A program made the position numbers and the translations under genes. A stretch of 64,000 nt of DNA from Gambelia wislizenii (taxonomy: Eukaryota > Chordata > Lepidosauria > Squamata > Crotaphytidae), in NCBI GenBank assembly GCA_030847615.1, contig JAUMIR010000004.1, positions 75,299,001-75,363,000 on the forward strand, in the 5' to 3' direction. Shown here piece after piece: positions 53,222 through 64,000 of this stretch. Numbering within the stretch: the stretch's first letter is position 1; the number at the start of each line of letters is the position of its first letter. The notes beneath the pieces were generated by a model, which did not search any database, was not told the origin of the DNA, and was given only the letters and a program-made list of their open reading frames with translations.

Positions 53222-55144
53222 AGAAAATATTAAACCCAGTACATGGTAGTAATTGCTTCTGATTCATGCCCATACATGGATCCTGGCTTTAATTTAAAAT
53301 GTAAATTCTGAAAATTCAATAACTGTGTTGCATATAAGGCAGCAGGCCCTGTTTGATTTATAAGACTGTAGGGAAAATACTTTGGAGATACACAGGGTAA
53401 GACTTTGCTCAAGATGCAGCATGAAAACTAGGCTTCTTTTTTGGATCCTACTGTATCAGATTCCATGTGGATAACATTGTTCCCTAATTTATTTGCAAAT
53501 GAATTAAAAAGAAATATGTTGTTAATCAAAATCTGCATATAAACAGTGTGGGGAATGCTACATAAAACTAGGTCTAGCATGCAAAAAGAGACTGGGCAGT
53601 AAAGTTTGATCTGAGAATATTCCCTATAAATTTGGGATTTGTGCAAAAAAAATTTCAGTGTGTTTCTGGTCTAAACTTTTACCATCACTGATTATGTTTG
53701 ATTCATTAATGTTCAACCACAAATGAACATTAAAGCTATACACATGTTCATGGTAAGTAGATAACAATTAGGATCAGCATTATTCCTTGGTTCTTAAAAA
53801 AAAATTGCCAGAGCTATTACAGTACTTACATATGATTTGTATTAGTAGACAGTCTTTTCTTAAGACTGGATATCTAAACATTTAAGGCACTTAGAAAAGC
53901 ATCTCAGTGTTTTCAACCCTGTCCATTGGCCATGAGCCCAGAAAGATCTGACAAGTTGATTCATAACATGTGTAGAAAAATGTTTGTACTGTACATAAAT
54001 AAATAATTTTAACATGCTAATAACTAAATTGAATCTGATCCATGAAGTACATTTGACTTTAATACATTTTGACTTCTCTGCTTGCTGATTAACTGCCTTG
54101 AGTAAAGGCTAAAGGCTCAGGCCTTTGGTTCATTGATACTGTGCCTTTAAAGGAGTTAACACAAGCCACTGCTGTAATGTGTTTATGTGGAAATAGACAT
54201 AAGGCTTCAGTGGGAGCTATGAATGAGTAACAGTATGTACATAAGGGGCCCTGCTTGTAAAAAGAACTTGGTTTTTGTCTTTTCCACGATGCTGGTATTT
54301 ATAACTAAGAGTCAACAGATTTTGCATTCTGAGATGTCAGAATCTAAGTCACATATCTTAGAAGTTCAAATATGGGCTTGCTGGAAACTCAGTGGCATTC
54401 TTTAATTTTTCTCACGTCAGAGCTTGGGCCCTAGGGCTAACTTCTGATTTCAGTTATATTCATACAATTCCACTGATACCAGAGTGCTACTAGTAGAGTG
54501 AATGGTTGATTCTTTAAAAGATCCCTAGTATGAAATGCATGCTTGTTACCAGATATCAACTGTGTGTGCAAAACATGACAGTGTGAGAGAGATGCTCTTC
54601 TCTTAAATACTTACATTATGAAATGATCAGGTTCTTGCTCTTGTGCCTTGCGCTTTGTAGGCCAGCAGACCTGCATGTGTGTGTGGTGTGATATCTGTTC
54701 CAGAATACAAAACATTCTTAAGAAGTAGTCTTTAAAGGGTGTATTTTCATTTCTGTATAATGAAATTTCCCTATTTTTCTCCCTCATCCTCTCACTCTTC
54801 CAGATGAAACTTAACCTAATCCATGAATGTACCTTACTGTGTGGGTAGACTCTCTTATCAGTTGCTGCCAACTTTAGCTGCAAATAGATTCCTTTTCTTA
54901 GAATTCAAGGCTATAGTTTTCCCCCCAAGGCTAGTGACATAGTCAGGAATGTACTATATAGGATATAAGTGTGTTTCCATTTGCTATTGAACTTATGGCA
55001 GAATAGTATATTCTTTGGACAAGATTTTACTCAGAGAACTATACAGCTGGCTTCTGGCTTCAATTCTCACAGTACTGAGATTCTGCCATATTGTACATTC
55101 TTGCTACAACCAAGTTCTTACACAGCATTGTGGAACAAGCTTGG
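53222..55144. other. Intergenic, unassigned
   Basis: No gene or clear repeat seen downstream of MED20. Confidence 0.45.
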
Positions 55145-55381
55145 CAGTGTTTTGTTACTGTGTGCCTTGGACTCATTTTCAATTTATGGCAACCCTAAGG
55201 TGACCCTATCACAGGGTTTTCTTGGCAAGATTTTTTCAGCGCGGGTGTGTGTGCAGTTGCCTTCCTCTGAGGCTGAGAGAGTGTGAGCTGCTCAAGGCCA
55301 CCCAATTGATTTTCATGGCTGAGCAGGGGTTCGTACCATGGTTTACAGAGTCATAATCCAATGCTCAAATCACTATAGCAA
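55145..55381 (-). repeat. tRNA-derived CORE-like SINE
   Basis: A reverse copy with ATGGCAACCCTAAGGTGACC, CTCTGAGGCTGAGAGAGTG and GGGTTCGTACCATGGTTTAC. Confidence 0.8.
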
Positions 55382-55651
55382 GAGAAATATTGACCATATA
55401 AACTATTTAAAATGTTCATTAGCTCATTATTAAATTTAGTACCTCACATTTCCTGTTGCCTTTATATGGTGAGAAATGTCTGTCTTTCTCATTTTATCAT
55501 TCCCATCAACAGAATGGGCTCTTTTCACTCACAACATTTCTGTATTCAGCCTTCAAATTTCTCCTTCAGTCCCACATCCCCTGTGAAACGCTTGGCTTAA
55601 CCTCCTGTTCCTCAGCCCAGATGGGAAAAGAGTCTTAATACTACAATCATA

Positions 55652-55925
55652 TACATGGGTTCAATATTCCTACTGATTTTACAAGTTTTTATACTGCCTT
55701 TCAAGGCAAAGCTTGAAGTGGTTTACAAGATTAAAAATTAAAACAAATATACAATATAAATAAAACAGCAGCAAACATTCAAGTAACAGTAAATACCAAT
55801 TTAAAAATTTTTAAAAAGGCATCCATTCATTTAAAAGTAGATTGGAACATTGTGGCCTTTAAAAGCCATTTCAGAAACAGGATTGAGATATAACAAAAAA
55901 GCCTTTATTTCTTATGCCCAGCAAT
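55652..55925 (-). repeat. L2-like LINE 3' tail, diverged
   Basis: TATACTGCCTTTCAAGGCAA then AAGTGGTTTACAAGATTAAA and A-rich sequence resemble the reversed L2-like tail. Confidence 0.5.
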
Positions 55926-56064
55926 CAAACAGATGTTCCTATTGGGCCTGGGAGCAGGGCCACCATGATAGAACTAAGGGCCTAGGAAGGTTCATTTAGT
56001 TCAGAAGCAGGTATGGGCCAAAGGTTGGAGAACCTTTTCTAGGTTCTTCCAACTCTTGGCAGAC

Positions 56065-56245
56065 CACAGAATCATGGAGTTGGAAGAGACCACAAGGGCC
56101 CCCAGTCCAACCCCTTGCCTTGCAGGAATACACAAAGCACCCTGCCATCTAGCCTCTGTTTAAAAACCTTCAAAGAAGGAGACTCCACCACACCCTGAGG
56201 CAATGTATTCAATCCACTCTTGAACAGCTTTTACCAAAAGTAAGT
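56065..56245 (-). repeat. CR1 3' fragment
   Basis: AGAATCATGGAGTTGGAAGA, then CTCTGTTTAAAAACCTTCAA and GAGACTCCACCACACCCTGA: the reversed C-terminal end and tail of CR1. Confidence 0.8.
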
Positions 56246-56699
56246 TTCATAATGTCTATATTTTTGTTGAGATGGAAACAATGTACTGGAAATCAGAAGT
56301 CACTTCTGGGCAATTGGGGGGTGGTATTTTTGTTGGTTTAGGGTAAATGTGGGGCAAAATAGCTTTCACCTCCAGAAAAAAAATACATCCTGAATAATTT
56401 TTTTGCCTGAAAAATGAGATTTTTAGCTGAAAAAAAGGGGGATTCAGGGTTGATGGGGCCCAGGGGTGTGCATGCTGCACATGACCAATCGGCTCATAAG
56501 TCTCATGATTTCCACGTCTGATATCAGTGCTGGTAATCCTTTGTATAGTCTTCATACTTGCCTTAAGTTGCGTGAGGTAAGAGATAAGGAATATAGCCCA
56601 AGATGGATTAGACATTGGTCAGAAAACGTATAGCTACCTAAAGTTTGTTTTCACAGTTGGATACATTACATTTAAGATTTGTTGGTGCATCTTCAGAAC

Positions 56700-56890
56700 C
56701 TCTCCAGTCTGAAAAATCCTGAGAACAGGTGAGATACCACAGACCTGGAAACTACCAAATGTTATCCTAGTCTTTAAAAAGGGGGCAAAGAAACTAAGAA
56801 ACTACAGGTTGGTGTTCACCCTGAGTTTCCTCAAATAACTTTTGATGAGAGATCCAACAAATCTAGCAGATGATACAGCATTTTTCACAA
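56700..56890 (+). repeat. Ancient CR1 reverse-transcriptase fragment
   Basis: Translates to RTGEIPQTWKLPNVILVFKK followed by a KKLRNYRL-like stretch, equivalent to the GEVPxDWRxANVxPIFKKG block of CR1. Highly diverged. Confidence 0.6.
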
Positions 56891-58124
56891 GGATTTTTGA
56901 GTGAATTTTTAATTCAGATATACTTAACAAGTGCACATTTAAGGCTGATACAAAAAGCCTGTTCTATTAACCCCCCTCCCCCAACCTAGAGGAGGTAAGA
57001 TGCATTTACTATCAAAATGATTTGGGTTCAAAGTGGGGATTAAGAAGTGCCTCAAGCCTTCAAATTGGAAGTGTTCTGAGGTTGGTGGGTTTGGGGGGGG
57101 GTGTTTTGTTTTTTGTGAAAAAAGGACGATGCTACTTACTGAATAAGTCCAAGGTGAAAGGGAGGAATAACTGAAAGCCTTTGTATCCCAGAATTTGAAG
57201 AAACAGAAGGTCAGCTATTCTAACTCTTAATTACAGGCCAGAATCCTCAGTTATTTCACTTTCTAATTAGAGTCCTATACCAATGCCATTATCATACTTT
57301 AAAAGAATAATGGTCCCTTGAGAAGGAACTAGAGCTAGCTGTGGCATCACATAGGTCCTCTCAGAGCTGACACAGGCAAGATGTGTTATCTGCCTCTCAA
57401 ACTCTTCCTTCATGCTTTCAAAGTGAATTAGAGCTAGGCACAACCGGGGCCTACCACTAGGGGCTTAGTAGCTAGTCTCGGGGTATGTATGTTTTGCCAC
57501 ATCTGCATCATATTAATAATACATGTTGCTTCTTACAAAAGATTTGGGAATGCTGGGATTTCCTAATACATATGATACTCACTTTCTCCCATCAGTTGAG
57601 ATACCAATTTTTGTTTTGCAATGTATTCTTTCCCCACTTCACCCTCTTCAGCCCTGACAGAATTCAGATGGAAGTTGGCAAGTCAGTGGTGGAAATGGGT
57701 GGATTGTGGACCCTTGAGATGTGCAGGAGCCTGGCAGGGATACATAGGTATTATCTATAACAATAATCCTTTGTTGGGGCAGAGCAGTATAATAGGGGCA
57801 GAACAGTGTGCACAAGTGTGCAAAAACAACATCCAGCAGGCAAGTAAAATAGTGGGCTACAGCTATCCTAGGTTAGGCAAATCTTGCAATACGGGAAGGC
57901 AATGTACAAATGTTCCTGGAGAAAACACTTTTGTGTAGTTGCTACAGTGTAGTGTTTCACTCATCTGATTATGAGTACGAATCCGTGTTGCTGCTAAAAT
58001 GTTCATATCCCAGCTTATATGTCGTAACTTGTAAAATGCAAGTTATGAAGGAGTTCTAACATGAAATATAAAATTAAAATGTTTTGACAATATTAAAATT
58101 ATTTGTTTTAATAGTACAGTAATA

Positions 58125-58163
<39 letters not shown>

Positions 58164-59164
58164 AATCATTATTTTAATAATTTAATGTTATTATTACAAT
58201 ACTTATATTCCTCTCTGTATGTTGTGAAATGCAAGGTATGATGAGCTCTTAGATTAACTATATTGTTAAAAAATTAATTAGACTGTGCTACCAAAATGCA
58301 AAAAAAGATGCTAGCTCTCCTCCTCCCATTATTGCTATTAACTCTTTGAGTAAGAAGGAATGCCTGATCTTCATCTCCTGCTACTGAAACCTGAACTAAA
58401 TTGTAGCACCTCATGTGGTGAATGAATAAAACAAATCCCTAAATCCCACAAAGGACTTCTGCTGCTTTGAAATCTCAAAGTCATCCTCCCATCCACCGCC
58501 CTCCCCGCCTTCCTGTCCATCATTTTAGGTGTTGCTGTGGTAACCGAGAGCATGGGCGGGGGCAAGTCTACAGCAGCTGGCGTCACCCCACCCACCCACC
58601 CACCCACTTGATCTCCCAGCTCAAAGTCTTCCTTTATGGATAGGAAGATGAGATTCTAGGGCAATCTTTTCCTCTCTATGCCAATCTCTTTGGTAGTGAC
58701 AGCAAAAATCCCTGCCTCTTGTTCTTTCTCCCTGTGGGCAGATAGAAATGAAAAATAGGTGTAGTCTGAAGTTCATCATCACCATCTTTAAGGTCACTGC
58801 ACTCTAGAACTGAACTGGTTTTCCATTCTCAACTTCTGACACAAAGAATTATGGGGTTTCTCCTTAGAAAAGACCGGCATAATTCAAAAGTCATTTGTGA
58901 TGAATCCATAAAAACTACTGGCAGTTTTCTTGTTAGAATGTGCGTTGCTGAGCACTCTTCTATCTCTATGCTCTTCACTTTTTAAAAAGTTTGTTTTAAT
59001 TGCTTTTCGTATACTTTAGAAAGCCATGAAATTAACCTGAAGTTCATTTAGAGATTGTCTTTTACTTGTATAAATAAATAAAAAGATGTAGCACACACAT
59101 ACTTTTTCCAACTGGGTTTTAACTTCTGGTGATCTTTTCTACCACCTTTCCTACCACTTTGTGT
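56891..59164. other. Intergenic; AT microsatellite and unassigned DNA
   Basis: Apart from the (AT)n at 58127-58159 and a modest GC-richer patch at 58485-58612 with (CCAC)n, I see no gene. In mammals USP49 follows MED20, but no coding exon of it was recognised. Confidence 0.4.
58127..58159. repeat. (AT)n microsatellite
   Basis: An uninterrupted AT run of about 33 bp. Confidence 0.95.
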
Positions 59165-59215
59165 GTGGAATCTATTTATTTATTGGATTTATATCCTGCC
59201 TTTCTCCCAAGATGT
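59165..59215 (-). repeat. LINE 3' tail
   Basis: TTTATTTATTGGATTTATAT then CCTGCCTTTCTCCCAAGATG: the reversed L2-like tail. Confidence 0.6.
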
Positions 59216-59304
59216 ACTAGTTGTTCAGTGCTTTTGTGACTCATTGATTTAGGAATTTGGTTGGGGTGGCAGGATAGGTTGAGTTGATATGCTTCCTTCC
59301 TTGA

Positions 59305-59443
59305 AGTGGCAGTGGACTCTCCTTCACTGGAGGTGTTCAAATAGAGGTTGGATGGCCAACTATTTGGAACACTTTAATATGAATTCCTGCATTAGCAAAA
59401 TGAATTCCTGCATTCCTGGGGTTCCTTCTTACTCTATGATTCT
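59305..59443 (+). repeat. CR1 3' tail fragment
   Basis: GGAGGTGTTCAAATAGAGGT, GGATGGCCAACTATTTGG and TACTCTATGATTCTGAATG. A 15-bp local duplication (AATGAATTCCTGCAT) is inside. Confidence 0.7.
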
Positions 59444-59669
59444 GAATGTTGTTTGGGCCCATTTGTTTTTTTGTCATTAAGCTCTGTCTCTTCTCTGCTT
59501 TTCTAAAACAACTCAAGAATTACAGCCAGCATTTAAAAACCTGCCCAAGCTAATTCAGAGCATTGAATACGTTTTAAAAAGAGAATCCTGAGAATACATC
59601 TTAAACCTCAGCAACAGCTGTTTTTCTTGCAAAAAAGCTTGGAAAAAACAATCTTGCAGTCTTTGGGCT

Positions 59670-59769
59670 TTAAAAATCTGCTGTAAGCTGCCCTGAGTCC
59701 TGAATTGGAACAAAGGCAGGGTGTAAATATAATAATAATAATAATAAGAAGAAGAAGAAGAAGAAGAAG
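59670..59769 (+). repeat. L2-like LINE tail with (AAT)n(AAG)n microsatellite
   Basis: GTAAGCTGCCCTGAGTCCTG then CAAAGGCAGGGTGTAAATAT and AAT then AAG trinucleotide runs from 59729. Confidence 0.7.
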
Positions 59770-60167
59770 TTGGGAGGAGTAGGGTATGGTTCTCAAACAA
59801 CTACTGACCCCTGCACCTGCAAACATTCAGTAAAGTCCATCGCCTGATTCTATCTCTCTCTCACACACACACACAAATCCTCAAAAACAAATGGAGTGGT
59901 AACTAAGGGTTTTTCCCCCCCACACAGGGAGCTCTTACCACTATTTAAAAGACAATGTACAGCCATTCCATCTTTCTCTCTTTAATAGATTTTTTTGGTA
60001 AGAAGTTGGAAGAAAGTGTGGCAAACTATAGGAGTGTCTTCCCCAAGGATAAAGTAAAGGGGTCTTTCTCCATTTCAGGATCAGTAGTACTGAGCTGTAT
60101 GCTTTTTACTGTAGCCTGTGTGTCTAATTGATGGTGTGGGCAATCTAGGCTGTATGTGCACAGCTCA

Positions 60168-60566
60168 TAGAATCATAGAATTGTAGAGTTGGAAGAGACT
60201 ACAAGGGCCATCCAGTCCAACCCTCTGCCACGCAGGAATACACAATCAAAGCATCCCCGAGAGATGGCCATTCAGCCTCTGTTTAAAGACCTCCAAGGAA
60301 GGAGACCCCACCACGCTCCGAGGGAGTGTGTTCCACTGCTGAACAGCCCTTACTGTCAAAAAGTTCCTCCTAATGTTGAGGTGGAATCTCTGTTCCTGGA
60401 GCTTGCATCCATTGCTCCGTGTTCTAGTCTCTGGAGCAGCAGAAAACAAGCTTGCTCCATCCTCAATGTGACACCCCTTCACATTCTTAAACAGGGCTAT
60501 CATATCGCCCTTTAACCGTCTTTTTTCCAGGCTAAACATACCCAGCTCCCTAAGTCTTTCCTTAGG
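60168..60566 (-). repeat. CR1 3' fragment
   Basis: The minus strand encodes the CR1 C-terminus ([51 protein letters not shown]) and ends in the tail ATTCTATGAT. Among the better preserved 3' ends; 5'-truncated. Confidence 0.88.
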
Positions 60567-60689
60567 TGCTCATGTGGCACCTTTCTTTCCTGAGCTGTTG
60601 TTTTAAATGGCAAAGTGGTCCCCCACTGTTTTTAAGTATTTCCTCCAATGTACTCTCTCTGGCTTTTCTTCGCAAATTAAGATTCAGGA

Positions 60690-61590
60690 AGGACTCATCC
60701 TGCGCTTTCTGCAAGTGTGCTGATGACTAAAAAGGGCAATCCGAGATAAACAAGTCCGGTTGCAGAAAGCACAGCAGAAGGTCTCCTTGGGTGATGTTTC
60801 CAGATTGTGATCCTTTCTGCGTTGTCGTTTCTCTTCAAGACTTGTTCGGCGTGAGTTCTCAAATAAGGCTGCAGTATTTTGGATAGTGCGTCTCCATGCC
60901 TCCCGATGTAAAGCCAGGGCGGACCATTGTTAGTGATCAATTTGGCCAAGCCTGAGATGTTGTTTCAGGGAATCCTTGTATCACCTTTTTGGAGTGTCCC
61001 TCGTACACTGACCCGTGGTGAATTCACCGTAGAGTACTATTTTTGGGAGGCGATGGTCCTCCATCCTAGAAATGTGCCCTGCCCTGCGCAGCTGTGTTCT
61101 CAATATCATGGCCTCAATGCGGTTGATCCCTGCTTGCTCAAGGACAGCAGCATTCGTCACATAGTCAGTCCAGTGTATATTTAGGATTGTACGTATACAG
61201 GGCTGATGAAAACGTTCGATAGGTGACCCATGTTTCAGACCCATAAAGGAGAATAGACAGTCCAATGGCTCTATACACACTGATTTTTGTGCTTTGCCTC
61301 AGGTGTTTGTTACTCCAGACACTTTTGTAAAGTCTTCCAAATGTGTTATATGCCTTTGCTAATCCGTGATCGATCTCTTTGTCAATCTTGGCATCTGAGG
61401 AGATGATGCTTCCCAGGTAGGTGAACTGCTGAACGGACTTAAGCACAGATTTGCCTACGGCAGTGTGGGAACGGTGATGTTCATCCTGTGGTGCAGGCTG
61501 GTAAAGAATTTCCGTTTTCTTCAGGTTGATTTCCAGCCCAAACAGCTCTGCAGCTGTTGCAAAGCAGGAAGAGCAGCTCATGGACTAGAT
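60690..61590 (-). repeat. Non-CR1 LINE C-terminal fragment with zinc finger
   Basis: The minus strand encodes LEINLKKTEILYQPAP, SVQQFTYLGSIISSDAKIDK and SILLYGSETW (RT thumb). After frameshifts come IRTILNIHWTDYVTNAAVLE with RRAGHISRMEDHRLPKIVLY, and last a C-terminal finger of the pattern C-x2-C-x12-H-x4-C (CCAFCNRTCLSRIALFSHQH). The clade is not certain. It is broken by frameshifts and 5'-truncated. Confidence 0.7.
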
Positions 61591-62520
61591 AGTTTAGAGT
61601 TTTAGTGTGAGCCCTCAGACAGCTTAAGTTAAACAAGCTACGATCAATAGATCAATACATTAACTATAGATGCTGTCTTGTTCCTTTTAAATCATTCACC
61701 TCTGGATGGAGCTGCAGCATGTTAAGCCAGTGTCTAAAGCAGTTACATTCCTCAATTGTATAAGGTCACTCTGGACTTTCTGCCTGTGATTTTTTAATTT
61801 TTATTTTATTTTATTTTTGCTGTTGCTTGATTGGCTTCTTTCCATTTGGAGAGCACCAAACTTAAATCCAAAGTGGATATTACAATAAAAGTTCAAAAAG
61901 TCTACTTTAACTCATCACTTTTATCTGAAGAAAAAGCAGCTGCATGGCCGATCCACAATGTACTGTACTCATGCTCTTGATTGGGTCTTCTGCTGGTTTC
62001 CTGTCAAACCACACAGCCTTCCCCGTTACTGGTTCCGGAATTACTGTTTACATCGCTTGTCTGCCATGGAGAAGGTGTATCAAAATGACTTCTTTTCTAC
62101 AAGGCCCTTCCCTGTTTCTAACATCCTACTTGTTAAGAAAGTTTTTGTCTTCTGAGAACTAGACCTTACGTTTGTTTCATTATTAAGTGCCATTATGTTA
62201 AAATGCTGAAACTGTTATAAACTCAGCTGATTTTTTTTAATGCTCAGTATCTGAGAAAACCTTTTAAAAGCAGAATGAAGGTTGAGGTTTGCAATAGATC
62301 TCGGACTGGAGTACAGTTTCGACTGAATCAATGGAGAGATGCCAGATTTCTTAACTGTCTGGATTGATTTTATTGGCTAACTGAAAAGGATCAAAACAGG
62401 TGGACAAATTATGATTTTGATTCAAGGTGGTCTGTGCTCCTGGATGCTTTCAAATTATGCTTAGATTTATTTCAGGGATAAGAAACTGGAATTTTGGCAA
62501 ACAAGTAGGGGTGCAAAAAG
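61591..62520. other. Intergenic, unassigned
   Basis: No gene or clear repeat recognised. Confidence 0.45.
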
Positions 62521-62529
62521 GTATAAAGG

Positions 62530-62930
62530 AATCATGTAGCACCTTTGATAGACTAAATGAAAAAATAAATTTCTAACATAAGTTTTGATGCACTCCAGTC
62601 CATTTCATAAGATGCATCCAGAAGTAGTTTTGTGTGGTCTGTATACAATAGTGTAAATTCAGCAAGATCATTTCAGTTCCACTAGATAACAGCAGTGGCA
62701 GCACTAGGGGGGTGGGGAGAGGCCAAACCACACCAGGTGACACTGTTGGAGGGAGGGGTGACACTGGCCTTAGGAAACACCATGGGAACAACACACCTAA
62801 TTAATAATAGATCACACACACATTTTATCTAGGCAACATACAACTACACTTCTGCATGAAATGGACTGAAGTCCACAAAAGCTTAGGCTAGAAATTTTTT
62901 CTCAGTCACAAAGGTACTACACAATTAATT
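62530..62930. repeat. Inverted-repeat (foldback) element
   Basis: The left segment (TGTAGCACCTTTGATAGACT...CCAGTCCATTTCAT, to about 62610) is complementary to the right segment (ATGAAATGGACTGAAGTCCA...CACAAAGGTACTACAC, about 62858-62922), with several mismatches. The class is uncertain. Confidence 0.5.
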
Positions 62931-62974
62931 TACATCTTTTTATGTTGATAACAGACTAATATGGCGCTGTCTCT

Positions 62975-63187
62975 TATTACACTAAACTGTTATAGCACTG
63001 TTATTCCATTTTAACTGCTCTGGCTGCCTCCTATTAAATCCTGGGTTTTGTAGTTTAGTGAAGTCTAAGAGCCCTCTGGCTGAGAGTTATAAATGCCCCT
63101 CCCTAATGCAAATCCCAGGATTCCACAGGAGGCTGCCAGAGCCATTAAAGTGGAATAGTAGCGCTATAACAGTGTAGTGTGATATTG
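62975..63187. mobile_element. Palindromic foldback MITE
   Basis: From TTACACTAAACTGTTATAGC to GCTATAACAGTGTAGTGTGA, with mirrored AATCCTGGGTTTTGTAGTTT and CAAATCCCAGGATTCCACAG inside. Confidence 0.82.
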
Positions 63188-64000
63188 TCCTGTGTCTTTG
63201 AATACTATTAAGTAGGGATACGTAGTATCCTAAATCAGTTGGAAGACTCAAAACTTGTCATTTCCAAATTATTTTAAAACATTGCTTTCATATACAGAAA
63301 GAAAGCGCCAGGTAACTTGATTACTGTTCAAACTGTTGGGTTCAGCTGGGAAGCACCTTACAAGGTGCTGGTTTGAGCTGACAACCTTCCCTTCAGATGG
63401 TACCTTGACAGCTAGCTGCTGGACTCTGGAATTCCTTTTCCATAGGCTAAGACCTCTCATGACTTTTACACAATGGTTTCTCAGGTTTCAGGAAAATACC
63501 TAAAAAGCTAGCAGTTACTCCTCCTCTTCTGTCTTTTTGTTGTCTCCCCCCAGCCTCAAGTTGGCCTCTCTCTTTATGTTCTCAAATTCCCATAGCAACC
63601 AGAACAATTGCCAGCCTGCCTTTTACCCTGGGTTAACTTTCAGTTAGCCAATCTTCACACAAGGTTTTTTACCACTTTTCATATTCTTAGAACTGGGAAT
63701 GGGAAGTCAACATATCTAGCAGAATTAAAATGAATCTTGCTGAATTTGCACTACCGTATGCAGATCACATGAAACTACCAACAATCACAGTTTACATGCT
63801 TGCTCATAAAAAAAAATGTGGGTCCACTATGTTACAGTGCTGCTATGTTTAAAAAAGAACATGGATAGAGGACTCATATTTTTACATGGAATCATTCCAA
63901 ATCCATAATCATCATTCACATCTGTATTGACAGAATGAAGTGTAAAAACCACAGAAATATCAGTTTATGTCTCCACTGTAATATAAGATCAGTGAACTGG
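63188..64000. other. Intergenic, unassigned
   Basis: No gene or clear repeat recognised up to the window end. Confidence 0.45.

Noticed and set aside
58485..58612. GC-richer patch as a USP49 promoter or first exon
   Set aside because: Only moderately GC-rich with a CCAC repeat; no start codon, donor or coding match could be supported.

Overview
The window is vertebrate genomic DNA and most likely comes from a lizard, probably an iguanian. It has two split protein-coding genes with GT-AG introns. Its repeats are typical of squamate reptiles: CR1, L2-like, L1-like and Bov-B LINEs, tRNA-derived SINEs ending in a CAA-rich tail, 5S rRNA-derived SINEs, and many non-autonomous hAT and pogo/Tigger-like DNA transposons. 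Species assignment is an inference from repeat content. I see no bacterial, viral or CRISPR features.

Two conserved housekeeping genes lie head to head. BYSL (bystin, a 40S ribosome assembly factor) is on the minus strand from 19263 to 4562. I reconstructed seven coding exons that join in frame to 448 codons. MED20 (a Mediator head-module subunit) is on the plus strand from 22949 to 51280. I reconstructed four coding exons that join in frame to 212 codons. The pair is also adjacent and divergent in human, as I recall. Here the start codons are about 3.7 kb apart and the space is filled with transposon-like sequence. The BYSL side carries a consensus NRF1 site. The MED20 side carries a CpG-rich stretch with a perfect CRE palindrome.

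Layout: 1-4556, sequence 3' of BYSL with a few repeats and no recognised gene; 4557-19263, BYSL, with introns holding L2, L1, pogo-like and hAT-like elements; 19264-22948, intergenic promoter region with foldback elements and a pogo-like element containing two insertions; 22949-27610, MED20 exons 1-2; 27611-41625, MED20 intron 2, rich in nested repeats (Bov-B, CR1, a 2.4-kb hAT-like element with further insertions, L2); 41626-41879, exon 3; 41880-51064, intron 3 with a CR1 copy 72 bp after the exon 3 donor and a nearly complete CR1 in reverse; 51065-51280, exon 4 and stop; 51281-64000, presumed 3' UTR and intergenic DNA with old repeats.

No clearly new gene system is visible. The most useful second-look items are: a CR1 reverse-transcriptase fragment that continues the MED20 exon 3 reading frame; a MITE whose end probably supplies the branch point of BYSL exon 6; a near-perfect hairpin in MED20 intron 2; a 607-bp foldback element between the two genes; 5S rRNA-derived SINEs; and several nested insertions with readable target-site duplications.
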